Part shown: in pieces, positions 28,617-36,607 of the stretch | Layout: the number at the start of each line of letters is the position of its first letter | How positions within the stretch are numbered: position 1 is the first letter of the stretch | From: Planctomycetota bacterium | Lineage (GTDB): Bacteria > Planctomycetota > Planctomycetia > Planctomycetales > Planctomycetaceae | Reading direction: 5' to 3' | Assembly (NCBI GenBank): GCA_016872645.1 | Contig: VGZH01000030.1 | Span: forward strand, 1-60,722 | DNA: 60,722 nt | The notes under the pieces: generated by a model | The model's database searches: none | What the model saw: the letters and a program-made list of their open reading frames with translations, nothing else | Told to the model about the DNA's origin: nothing | Made by a program: the position numbers and the translations under genes

Positions 28617-29540
28617 CTACGCTCGTTGAATCCGCTGCGTCAAATCCCGCAGACGGCTGAATTGTTGGACGAGCTTTGGGACTCCATCAATCCCCATCAG
28701 CAGCATCAGGATGTAACGGAATACGGCGAAAATGTCCCCCGGAGTTGCGGTCATCGACGAGCAAGTCCGCAGCATGGCCAGTACCATCACGCCCAGCACA
28801 AACACCTCCATCGTGCCAAAGTTCAAAGCCTCACAGTCCGAGAGTTTCACTCGCCACGACGCCACGGCGTCGTAGTGGCGACGGACGGCCGGTCCTTGGC
28901 AGTGGTCGATCACATCAACTTCGTGCTCAAGTTGGTCGTGCAATTGGCGGTTCAACTCGAATGTCCGCCGCGAATAAAGCCGGTTCAACACGACTACCGG
29001 CAACAGCAATCCCAGGCAGATCGGAACGAGCACGCGATCGTAGAACGCCAACACCACCAGCGCTCCGACAACGGAATACACCGACTTAATGAGCAGCGGC
29101 ATATGGTTCTCGAAGAACTCGATAAATTCGTGCGACAGCGAACTGCGAGCCGCGACGCGAGAAAGACCCACTTCGCGACCGCGCTGGTCGACGACCAGAT
29201 TTGTCGCGAGATCCGCGTAGATGCCGGAGTAAACTCGCGTGTCGTACATCTGCCGCAGCGAGCAGATCAGCAAGTGCGTCAGATGCTGACCAACAAACAA
29301 CAACAGGCCATTTGATGATTCGTGGAGCAGGTCGTTGATAGCCAGTCCCAGCACAAACGGCTGCGACAGTCGCAACAAGTTTTCGAGGTTGAACAGAAAA
29401 TAAGTCAGCAGAAGCTTGGCTCGATTTTGGAAAAAGATCGTGCGAAGTGGACTGGCTCTGCCCTGCGGCACTGTAACTTGGCGTCGTTTCGGCAACGGCG
29501 TCGGTTGAATCGGAATCGAATGAACGGGAACTGAGAGCAT
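28617..29540 (-). CDS. ABC-exporter-type transmembrane protein without ATPase domain (ABC_membrane_3-like)
   Basis: The protein has 307 residues. The start at 29540 follows GGGAGG 5 bases upstream. A longer frame to 29753 would overlap the upstream gene by 91 bases and has no better site. Hydrophobic segments occur near LLLTYFLFNLENLLRL, GLLLFVGQHLTHLLI, SVVGALVVLAFYDRV, LVPICLGLLLPVVVL and EVFVLGVMVLAML, with a cytoplasmic-loop-like EFIEFFENHMPLLIKSVYS stretch. This is the layout of the six-helix domain of ABC exporters, as in the Pfam family ABC_membrane_3. No Walker A, signature or Walker B sequence is present. It is last in the MNIO cluster, so a role in peptide export or membrane recruitment is inferred. 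A partner ATPase would have to be encoded elsewhere. Confidence 0.75.
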   Translation of the reverse strand: MLSVPVHSIPIQPTPLPKRRQVTVPQGRASPLRTIFFQNRAKLLLTYFLFNLENLLRLSQPFVLGLAINDLLHESSNGLLLFVGQHLTHLLICSLRQMYDTRVYSGIYADLATNLVVDQRGREVGLSRVAARSSLSHEFIEFFENHMPLLIKSVYSVVGALVVLAFYDRVLVPICLGLLLPVVVLNRLYSRRTFELNRQLHDQLEHEVDVIDHCQGPAVRRHYDAVASWRVKLSDCEALNFGTMEVFVLGVMVLAMLRTCSSMTATPGDIFAVFRYILMLLMGIDGVPKLVQQFSRLRDLTQRIQRA

Positions 29541-29662
29541 GATGGCCTCCCACGGTGCTTTCGGTGGAATCGTTTCGTTTGGAGACTGCCGGACGAAAGA
29601 GGGCAACAATCGTTCGGCGATCCCGGCCGTGAGCGGGTTCAGTGTGTTGGTTGATTGCTCGG

Positions 29663-30421
29663 TCAGCCAAACGCCACAAGACCCATCTCGGCAGCGTCGA
29701 GGCAGAACTCGATAAGGTCGCTCCGTGAGGTGGACCGATCGAGACGCTTCCAATCCGTCAGCGTGAATGGACCGTGGGAGGCCAAGGTCTCAACGAACTC
29801 TTTGCCGGCATCCTCGAACGCCGACGTGCGAATCTGGTGACCATTCGCGAAGAACAGCACGTCGGTCGGTGTCGTGGTTTCCGCATCGAGCAGCACGTTG
29901 GTTTGAAACGTCGCCCAAATTCGAATTGGATTCAAGTGGATGCGTAATCTCGAATTCGTCTGCCATTCAGCCGTCAGCCGATCCGCCAGACTGTGGAGTT
30001 CTTGAAAGCGGACGTGCCCTAATCGATTCATGCGGGCAGAGTTTTCGACTTCGTGGCGGGCGAGTTGGCAAGCGATGTGGTCGTGCTGCTCCAGTGACGT
30101 GACGTGAGTCAGCTTGAGCCAGCGCAGAAATCGATCACTGTCTGAACAGCCTGTGTCGTATGCGGCCAGCGGAACTTGGTGGATATACTCGGACACGAGT
30201 TCGTTCAAGTTGTCGAATGCGGCATTGAGCAGCTCAACTTGATCGAGCACCTTTGCCATCCGCTTGTCGAGGTTACCGTCCGTGAACAGCTTCACATGTC
30301 CGACCGTCATGCCGTCGGCCAGGAATGGTCGAACGTCTTCGACGCATCCCAAGGCCATCGATTGGACGCACCGCTGAATTTGGTCGCGGTAGTCGATCTT
30401 GTTCGAGGCGAGCGGGGTCAT
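29663..30421 (-). CDS. Probable MNIO partner protein (function analogous to MbnC/BufC), unassigned family
   Basis: The protein has 252 residues and starts at ATG 30421, with AGAGGGA about 11 bases upstream. A GTG at 30562, only 28 bases after the MNIO stop, is an alternative that adds 47 residues of unlikely composition. The N-terminal two thirds are helical (DYRDQIQRCVQSMAL, VLDQVELLNAAFDNLNELVSEYI). The C-terminal third looks like a small alpha/beta plus winged-helix-like end (LRIHLNPIRIWATFQTNVLL, GPFTLTDWKRLDRST). MNIO enzymes usually need a separate partner protein that binds the leader peptide and is encoded directly downstream. Position and size fit that role. I did not recognise a specific Pfam family, so the role is an inference from context. 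Confidence 0.55.
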   Translation of the reverse strand: MTPLASNKIDYRDQIQRCVQSMALGCVEDVRPFLADGMTVGHVKLFTDGNLDKRMAKVLDQVELLNAAFDNLNELVSEYIHQVPLAAYDTGCSDSDRFLRWLKLTHVTSLEQHDHIACQLARHEVENSARMNRLGHVRFQELHSLADRLTAEWQTNSRLRIHLNPIRIWATFQTNVLLDAETTTPTDVLFFANGHQIRTSAFEDAGKEFVETLASHGPFTLTDWKRLDRSTSRSDLIEFCLDAAEMGLVAFG

Positions 30422-30590
30422 GACAGTCTCGTTCCCTCTTCCTGATGCTCCAGGGAGAAGTGTGGTCGTCCGTTTGCGCAGGACACAGTCACCGGCCTTC
30501 CCAACAATCGATGACAATATCCAACAAACTTCCACACTCCGCCCCGGAGAACCAGGAAGCACAAGTCACCACTCAAATCTCAAATTCGTA

Positions 30591-31475
30591 CTAGCGCGAG
30601 CAATAGATCTCTTCGGCGATGGCTCGCGTTTGACGAATCTCCCGTCGCCAACTCCGTTCGTCTGGGTAGTTTTGATCGCGTTCCAGAAACACGGCGTCGA
30701 TTTTTCGGCGCCCTTGTTCGAGAGCGTGGCGGTACAGACTCCACACCGGTTCCGGGATCGATTCTGAGTGACTGTCGATGTACAGGCCCGCCTGTTCGTC
30801 AAAGACACCGCCCGCCAAATGCAGTTGGACACGATCGGCAGCCGGCATCACTTCGGTGATGAAGTCATCTGCGTCGAAGCCGAAGTTGACCGCGTTGGCA
30901 TAGACGTTGGTCACATCGAGCAGCCATCCGCAGCGAGTGTTCTTCAACACGCGATAAAAAAACTCCGCCTCGGTCATCGTCCCTTCGAACTGAAACAGGT
31001 AGGCGATATTTTCAATGTAGAATCGCCGGTCGCGACGGGCAAAAAACGTCTGTACGAAGTCAATGTTTCGGCAAGTCGCGTCGAGCGCGGCCGGTGTGAA
31101 TGGAGGTGGAGCGAAGTGCCCCATCTCAGCACCATGCTGAGCATCGCGAGTGAAGCCCAGGTGATCGCTGATCGATTCGGCATCGTTCTCTTCGGCGATC
31201 GCCAGCAGCGCGTCGAGATAATCGCGACCGGGAGCGTCCGGACTGGCGACCGACAGTTTCAACGCGTGAATCCCGACGTGCTCGAATTCCTGTTCGCCGA
31301 GGTAGCGGTCGATACGAAGCGGGTCATCGGCTCGTTCAAACGTGATCTCGACCGCGTTGATGGCTGGGTCGTTCAGGATGTCGCGATTCTGTTCGCGGAG
31401 GGCATAACCGATTCCTGGCACGGTGAATCGTTCCGATGTGGCAATGCGAGCAGTGTCGACCATGCTGAGAGACAT
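30591..31475 (-). CDS. DUF692 / MNIO multinuclear non-haem iron oxidative enzyme
   Basis: This 294-residue protein belongs to the family that includes MbnB, TglH, ChrH and the bufferin synthases, which oxidatively modify cysteines and some other residues in precursor peptides using a di- or tri-iron site on a TIM barrel. Family motifs are in order: GIGYALRE at the start, GIHALKLS (His70), SDHLGF (His105), YIEN (Glu155, Asn156), LLDVTNVYANA (Asp187, Asn190), LHLAGG (His219), DSH (Asp234, His236) and FLERD (Glu265). All the expected ligand positions are filled, so it should be active. GGAAGGA lies 8 bases before the ATG. It follows the 43-residue Cys-rich peptide gene and precedes the partner gene on the same strand. 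Confidence 0.92.
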   Translation of the reverse strand: MSLSMVDTARIATSERFTVPGIGYALREQNRDILNDPAINAVEITFERADDPLRIDRYLGEQEFEHVGIHALKLSVASPDAPGRDYLDALLAIAEENDAESISDHLGFTRDAQHGAEMGHFAPPPFTPAALDATCRNIDFVQTFFARRDRRFYIENIAYLFQFEGTMTEAEFFYRVLKNTRCGWLLDVTNVYANAVNFGFDADDFITEVMPAADRVQLHLAGGVFDEQAGLYIDSHSESIPEPVWSLYRHALEQGRRKIDAVFLERDQNYPDERSWRREIRQTRAIAEEIYCSR

Positions 31476-31511
31476 GGCGGATTCCTTCCAATTTCTGTAT
31501 CCAAAATCAAA

Positions 31512-31606
31512 CGGCGAGTGGCCAGTAGAACAGGCGGATGCGGCGATAGGATTGAGTGCGATTGAGAACGCTCACACAATCGGGGCTGGACGGCCTCCAC
31601 TCGCCG
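31512..31606 (-). promoter_or_regulatory. Inverted repeat between precursor and MNIO genes
   Basis: On the minus strand CGGCGAGTGG (31597-31606) is followed 75 bases later by CCACTCGCCG (31512-31521), a perfect 10-bp inverted repeat in the 144-base spacer after the peptide stop codon. In RNA it would close a large stem-loop just downstream of the precursor frame. In many RiPP operons a hairpin at this place protects the precursor transcript or limits read-through, so that more precursor than enzyme is made. That role is inferred here. Confidence 0.45.
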
Positions 31607-31619
31607 CATGGTTCAGGAG

Positions 31620-31751
31620 CTACCGGCCACCGCGACAACATCGGCAGCAACGGCAACAGCGATGGCGTTCGGCAGATTTCTTGAGGGAGTCGTCTGTTCG
31701 CAACTCAGTCAGTTCGCGAATCGCTTTCTTGGTCTTTGACAGAGTGGTCAT
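31620..31751 (-). CDS. Putative RiPP precursor peptide with CCRCCRCC core
   Basis: An ATG at 31751, preceded by AAGGAA 7-8 bases upstream, opens a 43-codon frame ending in TAG at 31620-31622. Residues 1-28 form a charged leader that is free of Cys and likely helical (SKTKKAIRELTELRTDDSLK). Residues 29-43 read RHRCCRCCRCCRGGR: three Cys pairs separated by single Arg, with a Gly-Gly-Arg tail. There is no export signal. The MNIO gene lies 144 bases downstream on the same strand. MNIOs act on Cys in such short precursors, so this is the obvious substrate. The regular CC-R spacing makes chance coding unlikely, and the frame is too short for ordinary gene callers. The opposite-strand frame across it (31423-31758) is a shadow. 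Confidence 0.85.
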   Translation of the reverse strand: MTTLSKTKKAIRELTELRTDDSLKKSAERHRCCRCCRCCRGGR

Positions 31752-32222
31752 GGCTTAATTCCTTCTGAGCCCCAGAGTGCCCGAAACGAGTCGAATCCCG
31801 CATTCGCTTCAGCGAGACCATCCCATCTGAATCGTTGACTTCGATTCGGTTGGCATCATTCATTTGCAGTCGGGGTGCCAATCCCGCGGAATCTGGTTGT
31901 GGTGACAGCAGGCATCGGTTTTTCCGCAAATCGCCGAGTTTCTGGCCAAATAGTCGCGGAGAGCCAGGCGACTCTCGATTTGATGGGCCGTCGTCAGGAT
32001 GGCAACAACCGTGATCGGGCGGATGGCGGAGTTGAATGCCGCAGACAATCCGGCGTAGTGCTGATTGCAGTCGACGATGCGGTGTTGCAATCGACTTCGA
32101 GGGGCGCGGGCGAGAGGGAACTCAGGAGTCGCTGCGGTCGAAATTCTGGAAAAGCGATACGCCTCGGCGAAGGTTGTCCGATATATTGTCGCGACTTTCT
32201 TCTTCCCACCTCGCAGCCCACC
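31752..32222. other. Divergent intergenic region with a possible Cys/His-rich minus-strand frame
   Basis: These 471 bases separate the peptide cluster (minus) from the DUF1549 gene (plus) and must hold both promoters. I see no clear -10/-35 pairs. On the minus strand a frame ending at 31860 encodes a protein-like stretch, ITVVAILTTAHQIESRLAL, then SAICGKTDACC and HHNQIPRDWHPDCK. It has no ATG of its own near a ribosome binding site (the nearest usable codon is TTG at 32047), and the plus strand is also open. It could be a decayed gene or a small protein linked to the cluster. I do not call it as a gene. Confidence 0.35.
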
Positions 32223-34895
32223 ATGCTTCGAACTTGCCTGCTTTTGCTGTGTTTGATCGCGCCTGTCGCAGCGACGCTCGCGGAAGAGCGTCCGTCGGTC
32301 CCCCGCGCGAGCCGCTCGCCGCTGTTTGAATCGCAAGTGCGGCCGATTCTCAAGTCGCACTGTTTTCAGTGTCACGGCGAAGAAGCGAAGCAGGAAGCGA
32401 AACTCGACTTGCGACTGGCTCGGTTGATCGCCAAGGGGGGCGAGTCTGGCCCAGCGGTCGTCGCCGGCAATCATGCCGACAGTTTGCTCTGGAAGCGAAT
32501 TACGGCTGGTGAGATGCCGCCCGGCGAGAAGAAGCTGAGCGAAAAGGAACGGCAAATCATCGCGGCGTGGATTGATGCCGGAACGAAGACGCTTCGGCCA
32601 GAGCCGGAAGCGATTTCGGACGATGATGTGACCGAAGAAGAGCGATCATTCTGGTCGTTCCAGCCGATTCGACGACCGAGCATCCCGCGAGTGAAACGGG
32701 CCGACGTGCTACGCACTCCCATCGATGCGTTTTTACTGGCTCGTCTCGAAGAGGACAAACTTTTGTTCTCCGAGGATGCCGATGCGGCGACGCTGGTACG
32801 GCGTGCGTCGTTCGATTTGCTCGGATTGCCGCCGTCTCCGGCAGAGGTCGATGACTTTTTGGAGGATCGCGAACCAGGTGCCTACGAGCGGCTGATCGAT
32901 CGATTGCTGGAGTCGCCGCACTACGGAGAACGGTGGGCACGGCACTGGCTCGACATCGCCGGATATGCCGACAGTGATGGCTTCGGCGAGAAAGACCTCG
33001 AACGCAAGTGGGCCTTCAAGTACCGAGACTGGTTGATCCGGGCGATCAACTCCGACCGTCCGTGGGATGAACTGATTCGCGAGCAACTCGCGGGCGACGA
33101 ACTGCTCCTCTCGGTCACATTGGGAGATCGTGCGCCGGTGAAGGGGAAGGCTCCAATTCAGTATCGCGACCTCACGGCGCAACAAGCGGACATGCTCATC
33201 GCGACGGGATTCCTTCGCATGGGGCCGGATGGAACGGGTGATGCCGCGGTCAATCAAGACATCGCCCGCAACGATTGCATGGCCGAGACGATCAAGATTG
33301 TCAGCTCATCACTGTTAGGTTTGACGGTGGGGTGTGCTCAGTGTCATCTGCACCGCTACGACCCAATTTCGCAAGTCGATTACTACCGGATGCGAGCGAT
33401 CTTTGAGCCGGCTCTCGATTGGAAGGACTGGCGGAATCCGAACGCTCGGCTCATCTCGCTATGGACGGTCCAGCAGATCGAGCTCGCCGAGAAGTGCGAT
33501 GTCGAAATCAAGCGGCTCGAAAAGGAACGAGCCGACAAGATCGAGGAACTGGCTGCGTCCTTTCGCGAAAGGAACATGGAAGGACTCCCCGACGAGTTGA
33601 AGGAGAAGATTCGCGAGGCCTTCAAAACGCCGCTCGCTCAGCGAACTCAGGAGCAGAAGCAGTTGCTCGCGGATCATCCCAAGGCGGCTGTCGGCGTGAA
33701 TTTGATCGATCGTAATCTCAAGGACGAGCACAAAGCGATCATGGACGAATACAACAAGCTGATCGCCGCACAGCGAGCGATTCGACCGGAGGACGATTTC
33801 GCGCATTGCCTGACCGAAGTCCCCGGCAAGATCTCGCCGACGTTCCTGTTCTTTCGAGGCGAATTCGCTCAGCCCAAACAAGAAGTCGCACCGGGCGAAT
33901 TGAAGGTGCTGGCTACCGCTTCAAACATCACGATCCCTCGCGATGATGAGAATTTGCCGACCTCCGGCCGCCGCTTGGCGTACGCTCGGCTTTTGACGAG
34001 CGGCGAACATCCGCTCGTCGCACGCGTTTTCGTGAACCGCATCTGGATGCACCATTTCGGACGTGGCTTGGTCGCAACGCCCGGAGACTTCGGACGACTC
34101 GGCGAACAGCCATCGCACCCGGAGTTGCTCGATTGGCTCTCCGACGAATTCATGCGCAGCGGCTGGTCTCTCAAAAAGCTGCATCGCACCCTGATGATGT
34201 CGACGGCCTATCGGCAGTCGTCACGTCGGCGACCGGAGCTGGAACCTGTCGATCCCGACAATCGATTGCTCGGCCGCATGTCGATCCGCCGTCTGGAAGC
34301 CGAGACGGTGCGTGACGCGATGCTCGCGGTCGGCGATCAACTGACTGCAAAGCTGTTCGGAGCACCGATTCCCGTCACACCCGACGAGACGGGGCAAATC
34401 ATTGTCGGCGTCGACACGCGCGACACCGCCGGTCGCCCGACGGGCAAGATAGTGCCGCTCCACGGCGAGGAATACCGCCGTAGCCTGTACATCAGCGTTC
34501 GCCGCACGATGCCGTTGGCGATGCTCGAGACCTTTGATGCCGCGACGCTCAGCCCGAATTGTGCGGTCCGCACGCCGTCCACCGTCGCTCCGCAATCGTT
34601 GATGCTGATGAATAACGATTTTGCCGCGGATCAATCCACAGCATTGGCCGAACGAGTCGCTCGCGAAGCCGGCAGCGTCCCGGCCACTCAAGCTCGGCTC
34701 GCCTGGCGACTGACACTGGCACGTGACCCGACTGAGACACAAATTCAATCGGCCGTCGCGTTCCTCACTGAACATGCCGAACAATTCGCCGCACAGCCGT
34801 CCGACAAGAAGAATCTTGTGCCTCCGTCTCAACGGGCCTTGACCAGTTTCTGCCAAGCCTTGCTGATTTCGAACGGCTTCTTGTACGTCGATTGA
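32223..34895 (+). CDS. Planctomycete cytochrome-type DUF1549/DUF1553 protein
   Basis: This 890-residue exported protein starts at 32223. The frame runs open further upstream, but the signal peptide (LRTCLLLLCLIAPVAATLA) begins here. Order of domains: PSCyt1 haem-binding-like motif CFQCH (Cys47, Cys50, His51), then DUF1549 (IDAFLLARLEEDKL, ASFDLLGLPPSPAEVDDFL, HYGERWARHWLDIAGYADSDG), a second CxxCH (Cys371 to His375, CAQCHLHRYDPISQVDYY), a charged coiled-coil-like segment, and DUF1553 ([39 protein letters not shown]). The biochemical role of this large planctomycete family is not established. c-type haem attachment is suggested by the CxxCH motifs. It is followed after 19 bases by a DUF1501 gene, the usual partner order. 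Confidence 0.93.
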   Translation: MLRTCLLLLCLIAPVAATLAEERPSVPRASRSPLFESQVRPILKSHCFQCHGEEAKQEAKLDLRLARLIAKGGESGPAVVAGNHADSLLWKRITAGEMPPGEKKLSEKERQIIAAWIDAGTKTLRPEPEAISDDDVTEEERSFWSFQPIRRPSIPRVKRADVLRTPIDAFLLARLEEDKLLFSEDADAATLVRRASFDLLGLPPSPAEVDDFLEDREPGAYERLIDRLLESPHYGERWARHWLDIAGYADSDGFGEKDLERKWAFKYRDWLIRAINSDRPWDELIREQLAGDELLLSVTLGDRAPVKGKAPIQYRDLTAQQADMLIATGFLRMGPDGTGDAAVNQDIARNDCMAETIKIVSSSLLGLTVGCAQCHLHRYDPISQVDYYRMRAIFEPALDWKDWRNPNARLISLWTVQQIELAEKCDVEIKRLEKERADKIEELAASFRERNMEGLPDELKEKIREAFKTPLAQRTQEQKQLLADHPKAAVGVNLIDRNLKDEHKAIMDEYNKLIAAQRAIRPEDDFAHCLTEVPGKISPTFLFFRGEFAQPKQEVAPGELKVLATASNITIPRDDENLPTSGRRLAYARLLTSGEHPLVARVFVNRIWMHHFGRGLVATPGDFGRLGEQPSHPELLDWLSDEFMRSGWSLKKLHRTLMMSTAYRQSSRRRPELEPVDPDNRLLGRMSIRRLEAETVRDAMLAVGDQLTAKLFGAPIPVTPDETGQIIVGVDTRDTAGRPTGKIVPLHGEEYRRSLYISVRRTMPLAMLETFDAATLSPNCAVRTPSTVAPQSLMLMNNDFAADQSTALAERVAREAGSVPATQARLAWRLTLARDPTETQIQSAVAFLTEHAEQFAAQPSDKKNLVPPSQRALTSFCQALLISNGFLYVD

Positions 34896-34914
34896 ACGAT
34901 TGGGAAAAAGAACC

Positions 34915-36339
34915 ATGCTCAACCGCCGCCATTTTCTCGCCACTCAGGGTTTTTCGCTTGGCTCACTGGCGCTGACTTGGCTGATGGAACGTGACGGAAT
35001 TGCCGCCGCTCCGGCGAAGCCGACTCTCGAACGGCCGACATTTGACTTGAAGCAGAAACAGCCACACAGCGAACCGCGTGCTCACGCAATGATCTCGATG
35101 TTCATGCAGGGTGGGCCAAGCCACGTTGATCTGCTCGATCCGAAACCGGAACTGTCCAAGCATCACATGCAGGATTACTCCGGCGGCGACTTCAAATTCG
35201 ACAGCACCGATCAAGCCAGCCGCAAGCTGTTTGCCGGTCCGTGGAAGTTTCGCCCGCACGGCGACTGCGGCACGGAACTCAGCGAACTGCTGCCACATTT
35301 GGGCGACGTCGCCGATGACATCTGCGTGATTCGCTCGATGCGGACCGGCGTGAACAATCACGGCCAGTCAATCCTGGCGTTGCAATCGGGAGTCGTCGTC
35401 CCCGGACGTCCGTCGCTCGGTTCTTGGATGACGTACGCTCTAGGCAGCGAGAACGATGATCTGCCCGCGTTCCTCGTGTTGCGAGATCCAGCCTCGTTGC
35501 CGGTTGAGGGTGTCTACAACTGGTCGAACGGTTTCCTGCCGTCGCTGTTTCAGGGGACGGTCGCGCGACCGACCGAGCCGCGGATCGCGAACCTCGATCC
35601 ACCGCCACACATGCAAGGCAAACCGCAGGAGCGATTCCTCGAGTACCTCAATCAAATCAACCGCGAGCATCTTGCCGAGAGACCTGGCGAAAATGATCTC
35701 GCCGCGCGCATCGCCAGCTACGAACTTGCGGCAAAGATGCAGTCGGCTGCGAAAGAGGCGTTCGACATCTCCGGCGAAACGAAGGCCACGCAGTCGATGT
35801 ACGGACTCGACCGCAAGGAATCGCGTGAGTTCGGCACTCGTTGCCTGATCGCCCGCCGGCTTGTCGAGCGTGGCGTGCGATTCGTGCAGCTTTTCACGGC
35901 CAACCAAGAGTGGGACCATCACGGCGGAATCATCACCAGCCTGCCGAAAGTTTGTCTCAAGATCGACCAACCCGCCGCCGCGCTGGTGCGAGACCTCAAA
36001 GAACGTGGCCTGCTCGACACAACGCTGGTCCACTGGGGCGGCGAAATGGGACGACTGCCGGTCATTCAAAACGAAAAGAACATCGGCCGCGACCACAACA
36101 CCTACGGCTTCAGCCAATGGATCGCGGGCGGCGGTGTGAAGGGCGGTCTGACCTACGGAGCCACCGACGAGATCGGCCACAAGGCTGTTGAAAACGTCGT
36201 CATGCACCACGACTACCACGCAACTCTGTTCCATCTGTTCGGTCTCGACCCGCACCGAGTTGCTTTCCCGCGAGCGACCGGTACCAGCCAACTCATCGAG
36301 ACACAGCAAGCTCGTGTCGTTCGTGACATCTTGATCTGA
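34915..36339 (+). CDS. DUF1501 protein, Tat-exported
   Basis: The protein has 474 residues. The start at ATG 34915 gives a Tat signal with NRRHFL at residues 3-8 and a hydrophobic stretch (GFSLGSLALTWLM). An in-frame TTG at 34900 is less likely. DUF1501 proteins belong to the alkaline-phosphatase/sulfatase-like superfamily. Typical segments are FMQGGPSHVDLLDPKPE, IRSMRTGVNNHGQS, EWDHHGG, HWGGEMGRLP and DYHATLFHLFGLDP. The substrate is unknown. It is probably co-transcribed with the DUF1549/DUF1553 gene 19 bases upstream. These two families co-occur in planctomycetes, suggesting an extracytoplasmic function together. Confidence 0.93.
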   Translation: MLNRRHFLATQGFSLGSLALTWLMERDGIAAAPAKPTLERPTFDLKQKQPHSEPRAHAMISMFMQGGPSHVDLLDPKPELSKHHMQDYSGGDFKFDSTDQASRKLFAGPWKFRPHGDCGTELSELLPHLGDVADDICVIRSMRTGVNNHGQSILALQSGVVVPGRPSLGSWMTYALGSENDDLPAFLVLRDPASLPVEGVYNWSNGFLPSLFQGTVARPTEPRIANLDPPPHMQGKPQERFLEYLNQINREHLAERPGENDLAARIASYELAAKMQSAAKEAFDISGETKATQSMYGLDRKESREFGTRCLIARRLVERGVRFVQLFTANQEWDHHGGIITSLPKVCLKIDQPAAALVRDLKERGLLDTTLVHWGGEMGRLPVIQNEKNIGRDHNTYGFSQWIAGGGVKGGLTYGATDEIGHKAVENVVMHHDYHATLFHLFGLDPHRVAFPRATGTSQLIETQQARVVRDILI

Positions 36340-36607
36340 TTCCCTCGGCGGACAGAGGAAATGGAGATGATGATGCGCACACGAATTCCGCGAACGGCCT
36401 TGTTGTTCGCGATGTCCCGGCCGAACGATGGCTCGAGGTGCCGCGCAATGGGATCACTCGCGACAAAGAACGTCGCTTCCGATGCCTGCAGAACTCGATG
36501 CGGCCTGCGCAACGGATTCGGTGTTGTACATTTCAGTATTTGATAAGTGGGTGCTCCACACGAAGTGTTTCGAGGCTCAGAGGCTGCTAGATCTCAAAAA
36601 CCAGCTC

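Noticed and set aside
30768-31758. Plus-strand frames over the MNIO and peptide genes
   Set aside because: They mirror the MNIO coding sequence. The minus-strand frames carry family motifs and good ribosome binding sites.
31705-31929. 74-codon minus-strand frame overlapping the start of the CC peptide
   Set aside because: It is out of frame with the peptide, has no ribosome binding site and ends inside the peptide gene.
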